Counted from the first letter of the stretch, positions 39,090-50,507 are shown. The stretch: DNA of 64,000 nt from Euonymus europaeus (GCA_963580455.1 OY756967.1:6594501-6658500); one strand, 5' to 3'. Notes: generated by a model not told the origin, from the letters alone. Made by a program: numbers and translations.

Positions 39090-39630
39090 GGAATGTACCA
39101 TCACCATCTTCAAATAAAGTATTTTCAAAGTATTTTCGATAGTAGCTCGTTAAAAGGGCGGAATGTATTTCTTCAATAGCACATAGCAGAGCTATTATAA
39201 ATTTCACACCCCCACACACTAATAATATTGTCCGCTTTAGGTTGTCCGCTTCACTAGATACATCGGGCTCATATATGGGTTGTCCAGTTCATATAAGGGA
39301 AAAAGCTTTGTTGGTGTAAGGGGGGCTTTTTCCACTTATTAAGTGGAATTTGAGTCCCACATCTACCGATGTGGGACAATACAGCAGCAACCCCATCATA
39401 TGAAATGGGTTCAATGTTCAATTATGAAATCCTTGGAAAAAGAGGATGAATCGAAATATAGCTGCTACAACAAAACTATGTGCAAAAAACCAACCAGATT
39501 GACCTAGTGGATAAATCAAGAATACCGAAACAAAAATAGCGATTGAAATTGCATTATAAGGTCGCAATTGAACAGATCGAGCAAGTTCAAATTGACGTAA
39601 CATGAAACCGATTAGTCCAAAAGGTATAAG
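39090..39630 (-). pseudogene. Plastid psbD-like fragments (photosystem II D2) in nuclear DNA
   Basis: On the minus strand the D2-protein block [20 protein letters not shown] (from about 39628) continues through [15 protein letters not shown] and [15 protein letters not shown] to about 39418. It resumes after a gap with ALLCAI (about 39190) and ENTLFEDGDG (about 39130-39100). Relative to D2 a four-residue block is missing after RPYNAI, there are substitutions, and non-psbD sequence is inserted (39219-39417 and within the second piece). D2 binds the photosystem II reaction-centre cofactors and is plastid-encoded, so this is old nuclear plastid DNA, not a functional gene. Confidence 0.88.
39345..39405. 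repeat. Short hairpin in the insertion splitting psbD
   Basis: GTCCCACATC and its complement GATGTGGGAC are separated by five bases (TACC region, about 39353-39377). It lies in the roughly 200-bp stretch that interrupts the psbD-like fragment, and could belong to a small mobile element. Confidence 0.6.
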
Positions 39631-40376
39631 GGGCGGTTGCCCCATCTTCTCACAACCTTTTGCTCTAACAAGATCTGGCTCATTATAAATAGGTTCTGAA
39701 AGATGAACACTTGGTTGAGATTGAGTTCCTTTAGTTAAAGTTATAGATTTTATTTTCTCGTGGAGAGACTCCAAAGTCTCCTTCACCAAATCAAAGCACT
39801 CCCGGCTCATATATGCATCATCAATTATATTTGACGCAAGTTTGCATAGTAGATTATCATCTTCAACCTGGGATGAACCATGACCACCTTCTCCACCAAA
39901 ATCCAATGAAATTGAAGACTTAGTAGCATTTGTCCACCTACGTGGTACATACTTACTACACAAAGCTTGCTGCAATTGTATCCTACTGAAGGTAGCCAAC
40001 ACATGTTAAAAAAGTATTTTAGTAGATTCAAATTTCTTGCAACTACAACTCACAACATCATTGCACTTATCTTTCACAACTTTTCGTACTCGTCCCTCAC
40101 TCCTTTCAGCCCTATGTACATTATAGATGCAAATATCCCTTTCTTCTTGGACCACAACCACTACATAAGCCATGCTCTGCTACAATTCATCTTGAAATTT
40201 ATAAAATATATTATGAGTGTATACCTCACTCATCTTTTTCTCTAGTGGCCACATAGTCTTCATAACAGGCTGCTCATTGACATTTTTGTGGTCAAGAAAT
40301 AACTCTTGATGTCGTTGGTGTTTCAATGCCCTCTCAAATAAAACCACAAAGTCTATCAAACTATTAAACCACTCTC
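39630..40376 (-). pseudogene. FAR1-related (FRS) pseudogene, C-terminal part
   Basis: An acceptor at 40377 opens the line VGEWFNSLIDFVVLFERALK, then MWPLEKKMSEVYTHNIFYKF (the family's 'YTH..F..FQ' block), then VVSCSCKKFES. That last block is the first half of the SWIM zinc finger, whose second Cys is lost next to a stop before HVL. From about 40002 the frame is open again ([12 protein letters not shown], then [18 protein letters not shown]) to VRAKGCEKM. At least two stops interrupt it (one in KFQDEL*QS, one in the SWIM finger). It joins the psbD-like fragment in frame near 39630. The N-terminal DNA-binding domain is absent. FAR1-related proteins are transposase-derived transcription factors of light signalling; this copy is dead. 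Confidence 0.82.
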
Positions 40377-40463
40377 CTACAAAGTGAAGCGTATATATGA
40401 TAATGAAATTTTAGTAACCAAATAAAAAAGTCATGTGCAAATTAAATGTTCATTTATTCATAC

Positions 40464-42172
40464 CAAACAGGATTGGAGGGATTTCTTTGTCAGGTTTGGT
40501 GAACGGATAAGGTACACCGAGCTTGGGAAGAATAACAATGGGACCATAAACAGTTGCTCTTAACCATGAAATATGTTCATGCCAAAATAAGGTCTCTCTT
40601 TGGCCAACAATGGCGTAGTTGTACATGTAGCTCTGGTTGTTTGTATACGACATTGGGTTATATAATTCGCCCGTCAAACCACCTGTTGTGAAGCTGTCGA
40701 ATTTTGTGCCTGCATTAATTAATAATGGATTTTGCTTAAAGGAACATATTATATTAACAAGTTGGGTTTTATTGTAGGGGAATGGTCTTTTTTTTTTAAT
40801 TAAACAAAAATTCACAATTGTGAGATCTATTTATATTTTTGATAAGATGATTTATTACTAGGAGTTGTTATGAATATATTTGTTTAAGTGATTGACTTTT
40901 ATTTCAAGTAAAACTCTTAGCTAACTAGTAGTGAATATGATCACTTCGAAGTGGTTTGTTTTGATTGGTATCTTATATGAGTTGTTTACACAGATTACAT
41001 GTCTTCAAAGAAGACTTTAGTGTTTACAAGTCTTTGGACTTTAATTGTTTTTGAGTTGTTGGAATTGTAGTGATGTGTGTGACGTGTAATTGTGGAGCTA
41101 TTGGATGCAATCTTTGGTTTCATGTAGGACTTTAATTGCTCTTAGAATTATGAAGCTGTTGGATGTCTTGTAAGATCATATTCTTATCTATAAATCTCGT
41201 TGTTGTTTTGGACTATCAACAAATGTTGTTTTGGTTTATCTAAAATTCTTTTCAAGTGATAAGAGCTTTAGCCATTCCATGCAAAAGGGAGACTTATCCT
41301 TCAATGTTCATGTGCTCTATAAATAGTTGGTATAGGTTTCATTTAGTGGTGACCGGAAGAAACGATTAATTCCCAAATATATGAACTTCGACTTTTGTGT
41401 TATTCTCTCTCATATTATTCTTGTAATGATGAGATTATTCATATAAATTGAGAGAGATTAGTTTGAATAAGAGAGTTTCATATTTTCTTTGTTTATTTGG
41501 TGATCCAATATTAAAAACGTTCAGCGACAGCTCTTGGTGGAGTCGAGGTTGGTCATCTTTGTGGAGTTGTAGTCTTCTAGATGTGCTAGAACCATACTGA
41601 TCGTTGGTGGATTGAGTTGAGAGTTGAAACATACACTGAATAAATGAGATGTACGAGCGATGTCTTTAGGTCGAAGATAGGGTTGTATTCTTAATTCGTG
41701 ATTAGTGGATTGTTTCTCATAGACTCGAGATTTTTTCCAGTAAGGTTTCCTCGTTAAAATTGTGGTGTTCTTATTTTTTTTCCGCATTTTAGTTTTCATA
41801 TTTGTTGACTAACGATCTTGGTGAGATACACTGAACTTTTCAGAATGATTAATCACTTTGATAATAAGGGGGTCACTTTCCCTAGCAATTATTCGAGGCC
41901 CAGGAAACTTTCCATTTACTGTCAAAATGCTCTTTGTATGGCATAATCTTGTCACATTATGTAACTTAATCTACAAAATTAAAAGAAAAAAGAAGACAAT
42001 CAATATATATAATTTCATGCAACAAGGCACACACTCTTACTGATATATATACATTGAACTTGTATTGCCTTGTAATGGCTAGGGCAGGCTGGGGAAGGAG
42101 AAACAACGTAAGGAATGAAAAGTGAAGAACAACCATGAATGTTGGAGATATAAGGAGAGAAGAAGAAGCCAT
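40464..42172 (-). pseudogene. Laccase (multicopper oxidase) pseudogene, N-terminal three exons
   Basis: Exon 1 (42172-42053) encodes 40 residues with a secretion signal (MASSSLLISPTFMVVLHFSF, ending before TRQYKFN) and a clean donor. Exon 2 (41970 to about 41831) has [20 protein letters not shown] and IIKVINHS, and is cut by an inserted LTR before the copper-binding HWHG. Exon 3 (40709-40464) has IRQL..WFDG, a one-base deletion near 40671, then [26 protein letters not shown] and [11 protein letters not shown], with a donor at 40463. The WHEHIS block is the copper-ligand H-x-H. Laccases oxidise monolignols in the cell wall. The remaining exons (the other two cupredoxin domains) are not found, so this is a truncated dead copy. 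ATG 42172 is chosen because it starts the signal peptide; another ATG lies at 42187. Confidence 0.9.
40866..41830 (+). mobile_element. Solo LTR of a SIRE-like element inside the laccase pseudogene
   Basis: The right part (about 41545-41825) aligns with the SIRE-like LTR at 55141: ordered words GATGTACGAGCGATGTCTTTAG, CATAGACTCGAG, TTTCCTCGTTAAAAT and TTGACTAACGATCTTG match 55930-56115. It begins TGTTATG and ends ATACA. A TATAAATA lies at 41318-41325 in the expected place. No internal region is present, so it is a recombined solo LTR. I could not find a clean 5-bp target duplication, so the exact ends are uncertain. Confidence 0.7.
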
Positions 42173-42245
42173 TTTGTTCACTCTCATCTCAATTATTTTG
42201 TTTAATGGTAGCTAGTGGGTGTGCACTCATTGGAGCATATGGGGG

Positions 42246-42246
42246 T

Positions 42247-42282
<36 letters not shown>
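42246..42282. repeat. (TA)n microsatellite
   Basis: An uninterrupted TA run lies upstream of the laccase exon 1 pseudogene. Confidence 0.9.
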
Positions 42283-42284
<2 letters not shown>

Positions 42285-42776
42285 CAAACAAGTTGATGAA
42301 GGAAGAGAGTAGGGAGAGTTTGGTTGATTAGCTAGGTGAAAAATCATAGTTATATCTAATTAAATACATGTAGAGAGGAATTTTGAACAGTGGTTGTAAT
42401 GGATATTCTGAAAGGGGCAACTCTTAGTTGGTTCTTGAGAACAACTTTAGAGTGATGTCCAAGACAGTCTATCTTGTTTTTGACCAAAGTCTAGTAAAAT
42501 CATTCTAGTTAATTTCCATATAAAATATTTTGTCGATGTTGACCTAATTAATACCCTATGCATGCATGCTTTCTTGACATATAATTGTTAATTTGTTGTA
42601 TATATAATTGGATTATTCTTCTTCTCTAGCTTAATTTGTTTTCTGGTAAAAAGTAAGTGAATGGATTCTATCCAAAATTGTCTTGTCCTCTAACAAGTTT
42701 TGTCTATCTTGTCCTAGTGACGAGTGTTCTGTCTCTGGCGATTTGTATTTCTGGTTCTCTCATTGGCTTTCTTGTG

Positions 42777-43909
42777 ATGGCTAGTCCCAGTAACCTTGCT
42801 GGTGATGTGGAAGATTTGTGTGCACGATTGTCTCTTGCTGAGGAAGATGATGGGGGGATCATTATTGCTGAACCTGGAGAGGAGGAGGCAATCTCGGATC
42901 TCAGATGGTGCATGGTGGGTCGATTTCTAACAGATAAAGTGATCAATTTTGCGGCCATGAAGAATACCTTAGCCTCGTTGTGGAGACCTGTTAAGGGTGT
43001 TTGCATTAAAGATATTAGTCCCTCTCTGTTCTTGTTTCAATTTTTCCATGAACTTGATATTCAGAGGGTGATTGAAAATGGTATGTGGACTTTTGATCAG
43101 CATATCTTGCTTGTTAAAAGGTTGGTGGTGGGTGAGCAACCGACGAGTGTTCCTTTGTTTCATACTACATTTTGGATCCAAGTGTATGATCTTCCAATGG
43201 GTTTTATGTCAGAGAGGATTGGGCAAAGTATTGGTACCTACATTGGTTCTTATGTGGAGGCAGATGTGAACAATTTTGGCGGGATTTGGCGAAATTATAT
43301 GAGGATCCGTGTGTCTATGGATGTCCGACTCCCATTAAAAAGAAGGATGAAACTTAAGCGTGCTGGTGGGGAGTGGTGTTGGGTGAATTTTAAGTACGAG
43401 AGGCTTCCAACTTTCTGTTTCTTTTGTGGGATGTTGGGGCATTCTGATAAGTTTTCTGAGCGTCTGTTTGATAGTCCAGATGTTGCTAGGGAAAGAGCGT
43501 ATGGTCCATGGTTAAGAGCTCCAACCCGTAGGGTTCACATGTTGATGGTGACAGGTGGTTGCGGTCAAATCCACCGAAAAAAGCAAGCAGCAGCGAGGTG
43601 GATATAAGTGGGAAGACTGGTGAAATTGGTAGTGGTGTAATAATGGAAGGTGGGCCTAAGATCATGCGAGGAAAATCTGCCGCAATTAATGCTGACATGG
43701 TTCTTAAAATGAGAGATAAAGAGGTTGTGGAGGGAGACTTTATTGATGGGGTAGTAATTGCAGATCCCAAAAGACCTCGTTATGAGGAGGATGGGGTTAC
43801 GGATATGATTGTATGTGCTAAATCACATGATAAAGAGGGGTCAACTGGTGATCTTTCAAAAAACTTGTTCTCAGTGGGTCCTGTTGTGCAGGCCCACCAG
43901 ACCCAATGA
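42777..43909 (+). pseudogene. LINE ORF1 (nucleic-acid-binding protein), frameshifted
   Basis: The start is ATG 42777 (MASPSNLAGDVEDLCARLSL), where family similarity begins. The DUF4283-type region follows (WCMVGRFLTDKVINFAAMKN, then FQFFHELDIQRVIENGMWTF). A zinc knuckle from residue 214 reads CFFCGMLGHSDKFS; the usual fourth ligand Cys is Ser here. A frameshift near 43560 moves the C-terminal third into another frame (43559-43909), which is acidic and low complexity. The ORF stop TGA overlaps the ORF2 ATG as ATGA at 43906-43909. ORF1 would coat the LINE RNA. Confidence 0.85.
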
Positions 43910-46900
43910 GTTCTTTAAGCTGGAACTGTCGTGGGCTTGGTAACCCACGAACAGTTCAAGCACTAAAGGACATGGTCCTTTTAAAGAAGCCAAGTTTTGT
44001 TTTTTTAGTTGAAATTATAGTGGATCGGGCCCGCGTGAGAGGTCAAAGCTACTTTAGGCTTTGAAGGCTTGTTTGTGGTTGACAGTGTGGGGAATAGTGG
44101 GGGTTTGGCATTTTTTTGGAAAGAGAAAAATTCTGTAAAGCTTCTAAGTTTTTCAAGGAATCATATCGATGTTGCCGTTCAATTGGAGGGAATGAGGCAG
44201 TGGAGGTTGACTGGGTTTTATGGCTATCCTGAGCGATCCCGCAGGCAAGCATCTTGGGATCTCCTTAGGCGTTTGAGCTCCAATTCAGTGCTTCATTGGG
44301 TATGTATGGGGGATTTTAATGATTTGTTGCATCCTCATGAGAAGAATGGTAGATTAGAGCACCCAGGGTGGTTGATTTCGAGGTTTAGAAGGGCTGTTGA
44401 TGATTGTGGTCTTCAAGACTTGGGTATGGAGGGGTATCCATTTACTTGGGAAAGGCATAGAGGGTCTGAAAATTGGGTTGAGGAGAGGCTTGACAGGGTG
44501 TTGGCTTCATCAATATGGGTCACTTTATTTCCTAACGTCACGGTGAGAAATCTGGAGGTCTCGACCTCAGATCATTCCCCTATCTTTCTAGACTTGATGG
44601 TTCATGATAGGGCTCCTAGTAGGCAGAGGTTTCGCTTTGAGAATTCATCGATTCTTGAGCGTGAGTGTCGGCAAATTATTCTGGGTAGTTGGCAAGAAAG
44701 GATGGATATTTCGGTTCAGATTAAAATTCAAAATTGTGGTTTGGTGTTGCATCGGTGGGGGGGCTGAGTTATCTAGGAAATGGCATGATAAGATTGAGCA
44801 GTATAAAGAGAGGATGAAGTTCTACCGAGCTAAGCGAGATAATGCTTCAGTGATATTGTTTGATGAAGCCAAGAACGCCTTGCTCCGGGTGTATGATCAG
44901 CGCGAAATTTTCTGGAAACAACGTTCAAAATTATTTTGGTTGAAGGAGAGGGATGAGAATACTCGGTATTTTCATTCTTATGCTTCGAGTAGAATGAGGA
45001 ATAATTCTGTTGCAAAGTTGAAGGATATTGATGGTCGTTGGGTGTCGTGGAAGGATGGTCTCAACGAGCATATTGTGGGGTACTTCAAGACTTTGTTTAC
45101 CTCGGCGAGTAGTGATTTGGTTGATGTGCTTGAATGTGTTCCCGTTAAGGTGACAACAGCCCAGAATGATGATTTATTGCTGGAGTTTACAGCTGAGGAG
45201 GTTAAGGAAGCTATTTTTCCATGCATCCTGATAAGTCCCCGGGGCCTGACGGTATGAATCCTACTTTTTATCAGAAATATTGGGATATTATTGGCAAGGA
45301 TGTGGTAGATTCGTGCTTGGATTTTTTGAAACATAGGGTACCTTCCAGCTAGTCTTAATGAAACTTTGATTGTATTGATTCCTAAAAAGCCCAATCCCGA
45401 GTGTATGTCGGACCTTAGGCCTATCTCTTCCTGTGTAACGTTTTGTATAAGATTGTTGCTAAAGTTTTGGCAAATCGGTTGAAGGGGCTGTTGTGTGGAA
45501 CTATTTCTGAGGCTCAGAGTGCTTTTGTTCCGGGAAGATTGATAACAGACAATATTATGGTGGCTTTTGAGATCTCACATTATCTCAATCGGAAAAGGCA
45601 AGGGCGTGATGGGTTTGCGGCTCTTAAAGTTGATATGAGTAAGGCATATGACAGAGTTGAGTGGGGATTTCTGAGAGCTATTATGTTGAAGTTGGGTTTT
45701 CATCACCGATGGGTGGATTTGATCATGATGTGCATTACTTCTGTCACTTATTATGTTACTCAAAATGGTCAAGATTTGGGGCCTATTGTTCCTAAGAGGG
45801 GTCTTCGTCAAGGTGATCCTTTATCACCATATCTCTTTATTTTGTGTGCAGAGGGCTTATCAGCTTTGATTAGCAGCTATGAGAGGCGTGGGTGGATCCA
45901 TGGTTGTTGTGTTGCTAGGGGTGCCCCGGTTGTATCCCATCTATTTTTTGCGGATGATAGTTTTTTTCTTTTTTAAAGCCAATGCCCAAGAATGTCAGAA
46001 TATTCAAGCTTGTCTCAAGATGTACGAGAAGGCTTCGAGTCAGGTAATAAATTTCCAAAAGTCGTCTATTTCCTTTAGTAAAAACACTGTTGTGGGACTT
46101 CAAGACTTCATTTGTGGTTTTTTGGGTGTTGGAAAAATTGATAATCATGGGAAGTACTTGGGTTTGCCCTCTTTGGTAGGCCGAAAGAAGAAATTTATCT
46201 TTTCTTTTATTAAAGACCGGGTGTGGCAGCGGTTACAAGGTTGGAGTGGAAAAATGCTCTCTAGGGCGGGAAAAGAAATTCTTCTCAAGTCTGTGATTCA
46301 ATCAATTCCCACATTTTCTATGAGTGTTTTTATGATCTCGGTGGATCTTTGCGCTGAGTTGGAGCGTATGATGAATTCGTTTTGGTGGGGGAAGAACAAG
46401 GTACAGGGAAGGGGGATAAATTGGTTGAGTTGGGAAGAATGTGTACGAGGAAAGATCAAGGTGGTATGGGCTTCAAAAAACTCCATGAGTTTAACCTTGC
46501 ATTGTTGGGTAAGCAGGGTTGGAGGCTACTTTCAGAGTCAAATTCATTGGTAGCCCGGATTTTTAAAGCTAAATACTATCCTGGATCTTCTTTCTTGGAT
46601 GCTAAAATTGGGCACAACCCAAGTTATATATGGCGGAGTGTGTTTGCTGCTAAAGAGTTGATTCTGTCGGGTAGTAGATTGCGAGTGGGGGATGGTACTA
46701 GCATTGATGTTTGGAAAGACCCCTGGTTATTAAATGAGGGATCTGGCAAAGTTACAACGTCGGAGGTGGAAATGCTTCAAGGAGTACGGGTGGCTAATCT
46801 AATGCATGTAGGAGGTTGCATGTGGGATAAAGATTTGATTGCAGATCTTTTTTGTGCTGATGATTGTTCTAAGATATTGAGTATACCCTTGAGTAGGAGA

Positions 46901-47992
46901 TTACTACATGATAGGTGGTTCTGGAAGTGGGATAAAGCTGGGATTTACACAGTGCAATCTGGGTACAAGCACTTAATGGAGAATAGAGTTGTGGATCAGC
47001 ATTTGTCCTCATGGGAAGGGTGGAAGTTGGTTTGGAAAATCCGCATTCCTACAAAGGTTAAAATATTTTTATGGCGTGCATGCAGAGATTGTCTTCCAAC
47101 TGTTGATAATTTAAGACTAAAAAAAGTTGATATTGTGAATTTGTGTCCACTTTGTGGGGCTGCAACTGAATCTGCTATTCATTGTTTAGTCTTGTGTCCA
47201 TTTGCTAGGACCTGTTGGCTTCAATCTTCTTTGGGATTTTCATGGGGTTCGTTGAACTCATGTCTAGAATGGTTATCTTTGATTTTCCATCAGTGCTCTG
47301 GGCCTCAAATTATTCAATGTGCCATGATAGCTTGGTGTATTTGGCAGGCTAGGAATGATCGAATTTGGTGCCACTGCAACTGGTCTTCTTCTCAAGTTTT
47401 GTGCTCGGCTAGCACAATAACCCGGCAATGGATTGTAGCCCAAGATCAGGGTCTTGGTGATCGTTCAGAGTGTGGCACGGGTGATGTGGCGCTGAGGGAG
47501 AATAAATGGTCCCCGCCAATTGAGGGAAGGTTGAAGTGCAATATTGATGTGGCTTTGTTTCAGGATATTAATCGGTTGGGCTATGGTGGCGTGGTGTGTG
47601 ACTCTAATGGAGCTATGGTTGCTGCTCGACATGGTAAGTTGATGGGTCCAATGGATCCCTACATTGGTGAAGCCCTCAGTTTCCGTGAAATTTTGAGTTG
47701 GGTGAAGGGGTTGAATTTGATAAATGTTGGCTTTGAATCTGATGGGCAATTGTTGGTGCAAGCATTGGAGAGAAGATGTGGGGATTCCTCATATTTTGGC
47801 CTCATTGTGGATGATTGTAAGTCTATTATGTCTGGGTTATTGAACTCTAGTGTTCAATTTGTTAGGCGATCAGCGAATCGAGTTGCCCATAATCTAGCAA
47901 GGGCGGCGGTTTCTATGTCTGATTATATGGAGTGGCATGTAGAGCCTCCTCCTTTTATTGTTGATGATCTTTTGTTGGATTCAGTTATTTAA
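43906..47992 (+). pseudogene. LINE ORF2 (endonuclease / reverse transcriptase / RNase H), frameshifted
   Basis: It opens SSLSWNCRGLGNPRTVQALK, the start of the APE-type endonuclease, then shifts frame near 44055. Endonuclease blocks MGDFNDLL and STSDHSPIFL lie in 44069-44767. The linker is in a third frame (44604-45257). RT blocks ALKVDMSKAYDRVEW, GLRQGDPLSPYLFIL and FFADD are at 45443-45976. The frame breaks in a T-run just after FADD (about 45965), continues at 45879-46553, then shifts again to 46382-47992. That last stretch has IPTKVKIFLWRACRDCLPT, the zf-RVT Cys cluster (CPLCG..HCLVLC) and an RNase H domain (NIDVALF, GEALSFREIL, FESDGQLLVQAL) with its acidic residues kept. At least five frame changes make it inactive. 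Confidence 0.9.
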
Positions 47993-48040
47993 ATGAAATT
48001 TCTACTTATTCAATATATATATATATATATATATGTACAG

Positions 48041-50447
48041 TGGTAATTCAATGGGATTCATTATTAAATTATCGGACAGTTAGATTGTAAGATTGGAATA
48101 TTCCAATTCATATTCTTCACCAGGTCCTACAAAAGGTTGACTTGAATTGAATTTAAAGTAAATCAATTTATGTTGGGAATTAATATTTGAACAGGGTACT
48201 ACTGCCCAATTTCATTTTGATTCATTTATATATCATAATTATATACAATTTTTAGTGAAATTGTAATTTTTTCTTTCGTTTTCTTCCCTAATTGTAGTGA
48301 AATTGTAATTTTTTTCTTTTGTTTTCTTCCATCGAAAAGGGAGAAAAATTACTAATTATGTTTTTACGTGAAAACAAAGAATTTAGGATTATTTGGTGAT
48401 AAGTTCTTTATATGGACTTAATATTTCATTTAGTATTTTTCAAAAGTTTGTAGCTCAATACATTCTTAATTAATTAATTTTAACCTTAATTAATGATAAT
48501 TTTACCCTCCCCTCATTTAAATATTTCTTTATTTTTATTAGTATATGATTGCTCTTTATATAAATGTAAATATTGTATTAAATTGTTAACTAACAACCAA
48601 AGTCAATAACTTATGAAAATAATATCATAATAAAACTCAATTCACATTTCAAACAAAACCAAATACCAGAACAATATCTAGGTATTTTGGTGACTTTTGC
48701 GAAAATCCTCTCAATTCTGGGTAAGAAATCCTCTGTTTTTTTTTTTTTTTTGCATAATTTCAAAAACTCTTCTGAATTGTTTTGGTGAGTTTTGTAAAAT
48801 CCTATCAATTCTTGACAAGTTTGAGAAATCCTCCGATCATTTAAATTTTTGGTTTTTTTGGTTTGTTTTTGATATATAAAGTTTATGGTTTTGAAGTTTA
48901 AGATATTAGTGTTTAGAGTTTAAGGTATAAGGTTTTGGGGTTTAGGAGATTATAAGTTACTATTTAGGATTTTGGGGTTTATGACTTAAGGTTTAAGATT
49001 TAGGGTTTAGGAATATAAGTTAGGAAAATTTTATGATTTTCTTCTTATTTTTGTAAATTCTTCTTAATTATTTATAAGATTTTTTTGTTCAAAATTAAAA
49101 CTGAAATGGTTAATATTCAGAGGATTTCTGGTTATAAAATTTAAAGTTTAAGAGTCTAGGATTTAGAAGATTAGAGTTTAATGTTTAAAGTTTAAGAATT
49201 TGAGATTTAAGATATTAGGATTTAGAGTTTCGGGTTGTTTTTGGTTTGATTTTCAAAAATTCTTCTAATTTTAATTATATATTTTATGAAATCCTCTATA
49301 TTTTTTGCTTAATTTCAAAAATTCATTTGATTTATTTTGGTAAAATTTGTGAAATCATCTAAATTTGAAACAAGTTTGTAAAATCACTTGAATTTTCTGT
49401 TGCTTTTTGTTTGATTTTTCAAAAAAATTCTATTTTATTATTATATATTTTTATGAAATCATCTAAATTTTTTTGCTTAATTTTGAAAACTCATTTAATT
49501 GGTTTTGGTGAGTTTTGAGAAATCATCTGAATTCTAGATAAGTTTGAGAAATCCTCTGAGTTCATTCAGAGGATTTGACGAATGAACATTTAAACATATT
49601 GATCTTGGGTCTCACTAGAAAGAGTTTTTCGTGCTGATTATGAATCTATTTGTTTTTAAAAAAATCCGACTTGTATTTTGAGAGATAAAACTGTTTTAAA
49701 GTTTTTTTTAAAAAAAAAAACTAAAAAGAATCTGATGATGTCATCATATGTCATCCATATAGGGATTTATTGGAATAAATGTAGTTTGTTCATAATTATT
49801 TAAAGAATGTTATGGAATATTAAAAAATTAAAGGTAGTGAATGAAATACATATTTTTACTAAAAGACTTATTGTTGAATCCCCCAAGAATTAAACCACAT
49901 CCTTTAATTATTATTATTATTTTTACTGCTTAAATTAATTAAGCGATGGAAAATTAACAAGTCTCTTCTTACCGTAGTAGAAATTAAGGTAATCTCTCAA
50001 ATCCAAACAACCCTTGAGTCAGATATGCTAATTAAGTTGCATGTAAATAAGAAAAAGAATTAGAGAAGTTCACATCAACAAATCTCTCCCTCACCCGACA
50101 AACCGTTGCTTGGCGATCAAGGAAATTAAAATTCTCCATATAATATAAAAAACCAAGTGTCGTTTTACAAGTATGGTGTGCAATTTTTGCACGAACAGTA
50201 ACACTTGAACACTACATGTTTGAGAACTCTCCTCTCTCGTTAGTTGACGAAGGGTGCTTTAAGGAGCAGTTTCAAGCCAAAAAACAACCAAAAATCCACT
50301 TATTATGAGTGAAAATTCGAGGCTTTGCAATAAAGTTAGATTAAAATTCTGTAAGTCATGATTAATATTCATGCAGTCGTGAACATTACTTGCCCTAGCT
50401 GGAGCACAGAGTTGGAATTTGTGGTTGCACCAACTCATCTATGTAGG

Positions 50448-50450
<3 letters not shown>
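48041..50450. other. AT-rich gene-free stretch with degenerate repeats
   Basis: There is no coding domain. A block of about 110-190 bp recurs in diverged form near 48750-48870, 49300-49400 and 49470-49580; its shared words include TTTTTGCATAATTT, TTTTGGTGAGTTTTG, AATCATCTGAATT and AAGTTTGAGAAATCCTC. Between 48890 and 49230 there are many variants of GGTTTAGGATTT/TTTAGGGTTT. Confidence 0.6.

Positions 50451-50452
<2 letters not shown>

Positions 50453-50503
<51 letters not shown>
50453..50503. repeat. (TA)n microsatellite
   Basis: A run of about 25 TA units is followed by the words GGGCCGGATCC. Confidence 0.93.

Positions 50504-50507
<4 letters not shown>

Larger units (their letters stand above)
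42650..48040 (+). mobile_element. L1-type LINE, near full length but frameshifted
   Basis: Two ORFs in L1 order: ORF1 with a DUF4283-type domain and zinc knuckle, and ORF2 with endonuclease, reverse transcriptase, zinc-binding zf-RVT and RNase H domains. The ORF2 stop at 47990-47992 is followed by a short A/T-rich tail and a TA run (48019-48035). I cannot resolve a target duplication because both flanks contain TA-rich sequence. Plant L1 elements move by target-primed reverse transcription. This copy has several frameshifts and is inactive. Confidence 0.92.

Noticed and set aside
39345..39405. The GTCCCACATC hairpin as a transcription terminator
   Set aside because: Intrinsic hairpin terminators are not a feature of plant nuclear genes, and no U-tract or neighbouring transcript supports it.
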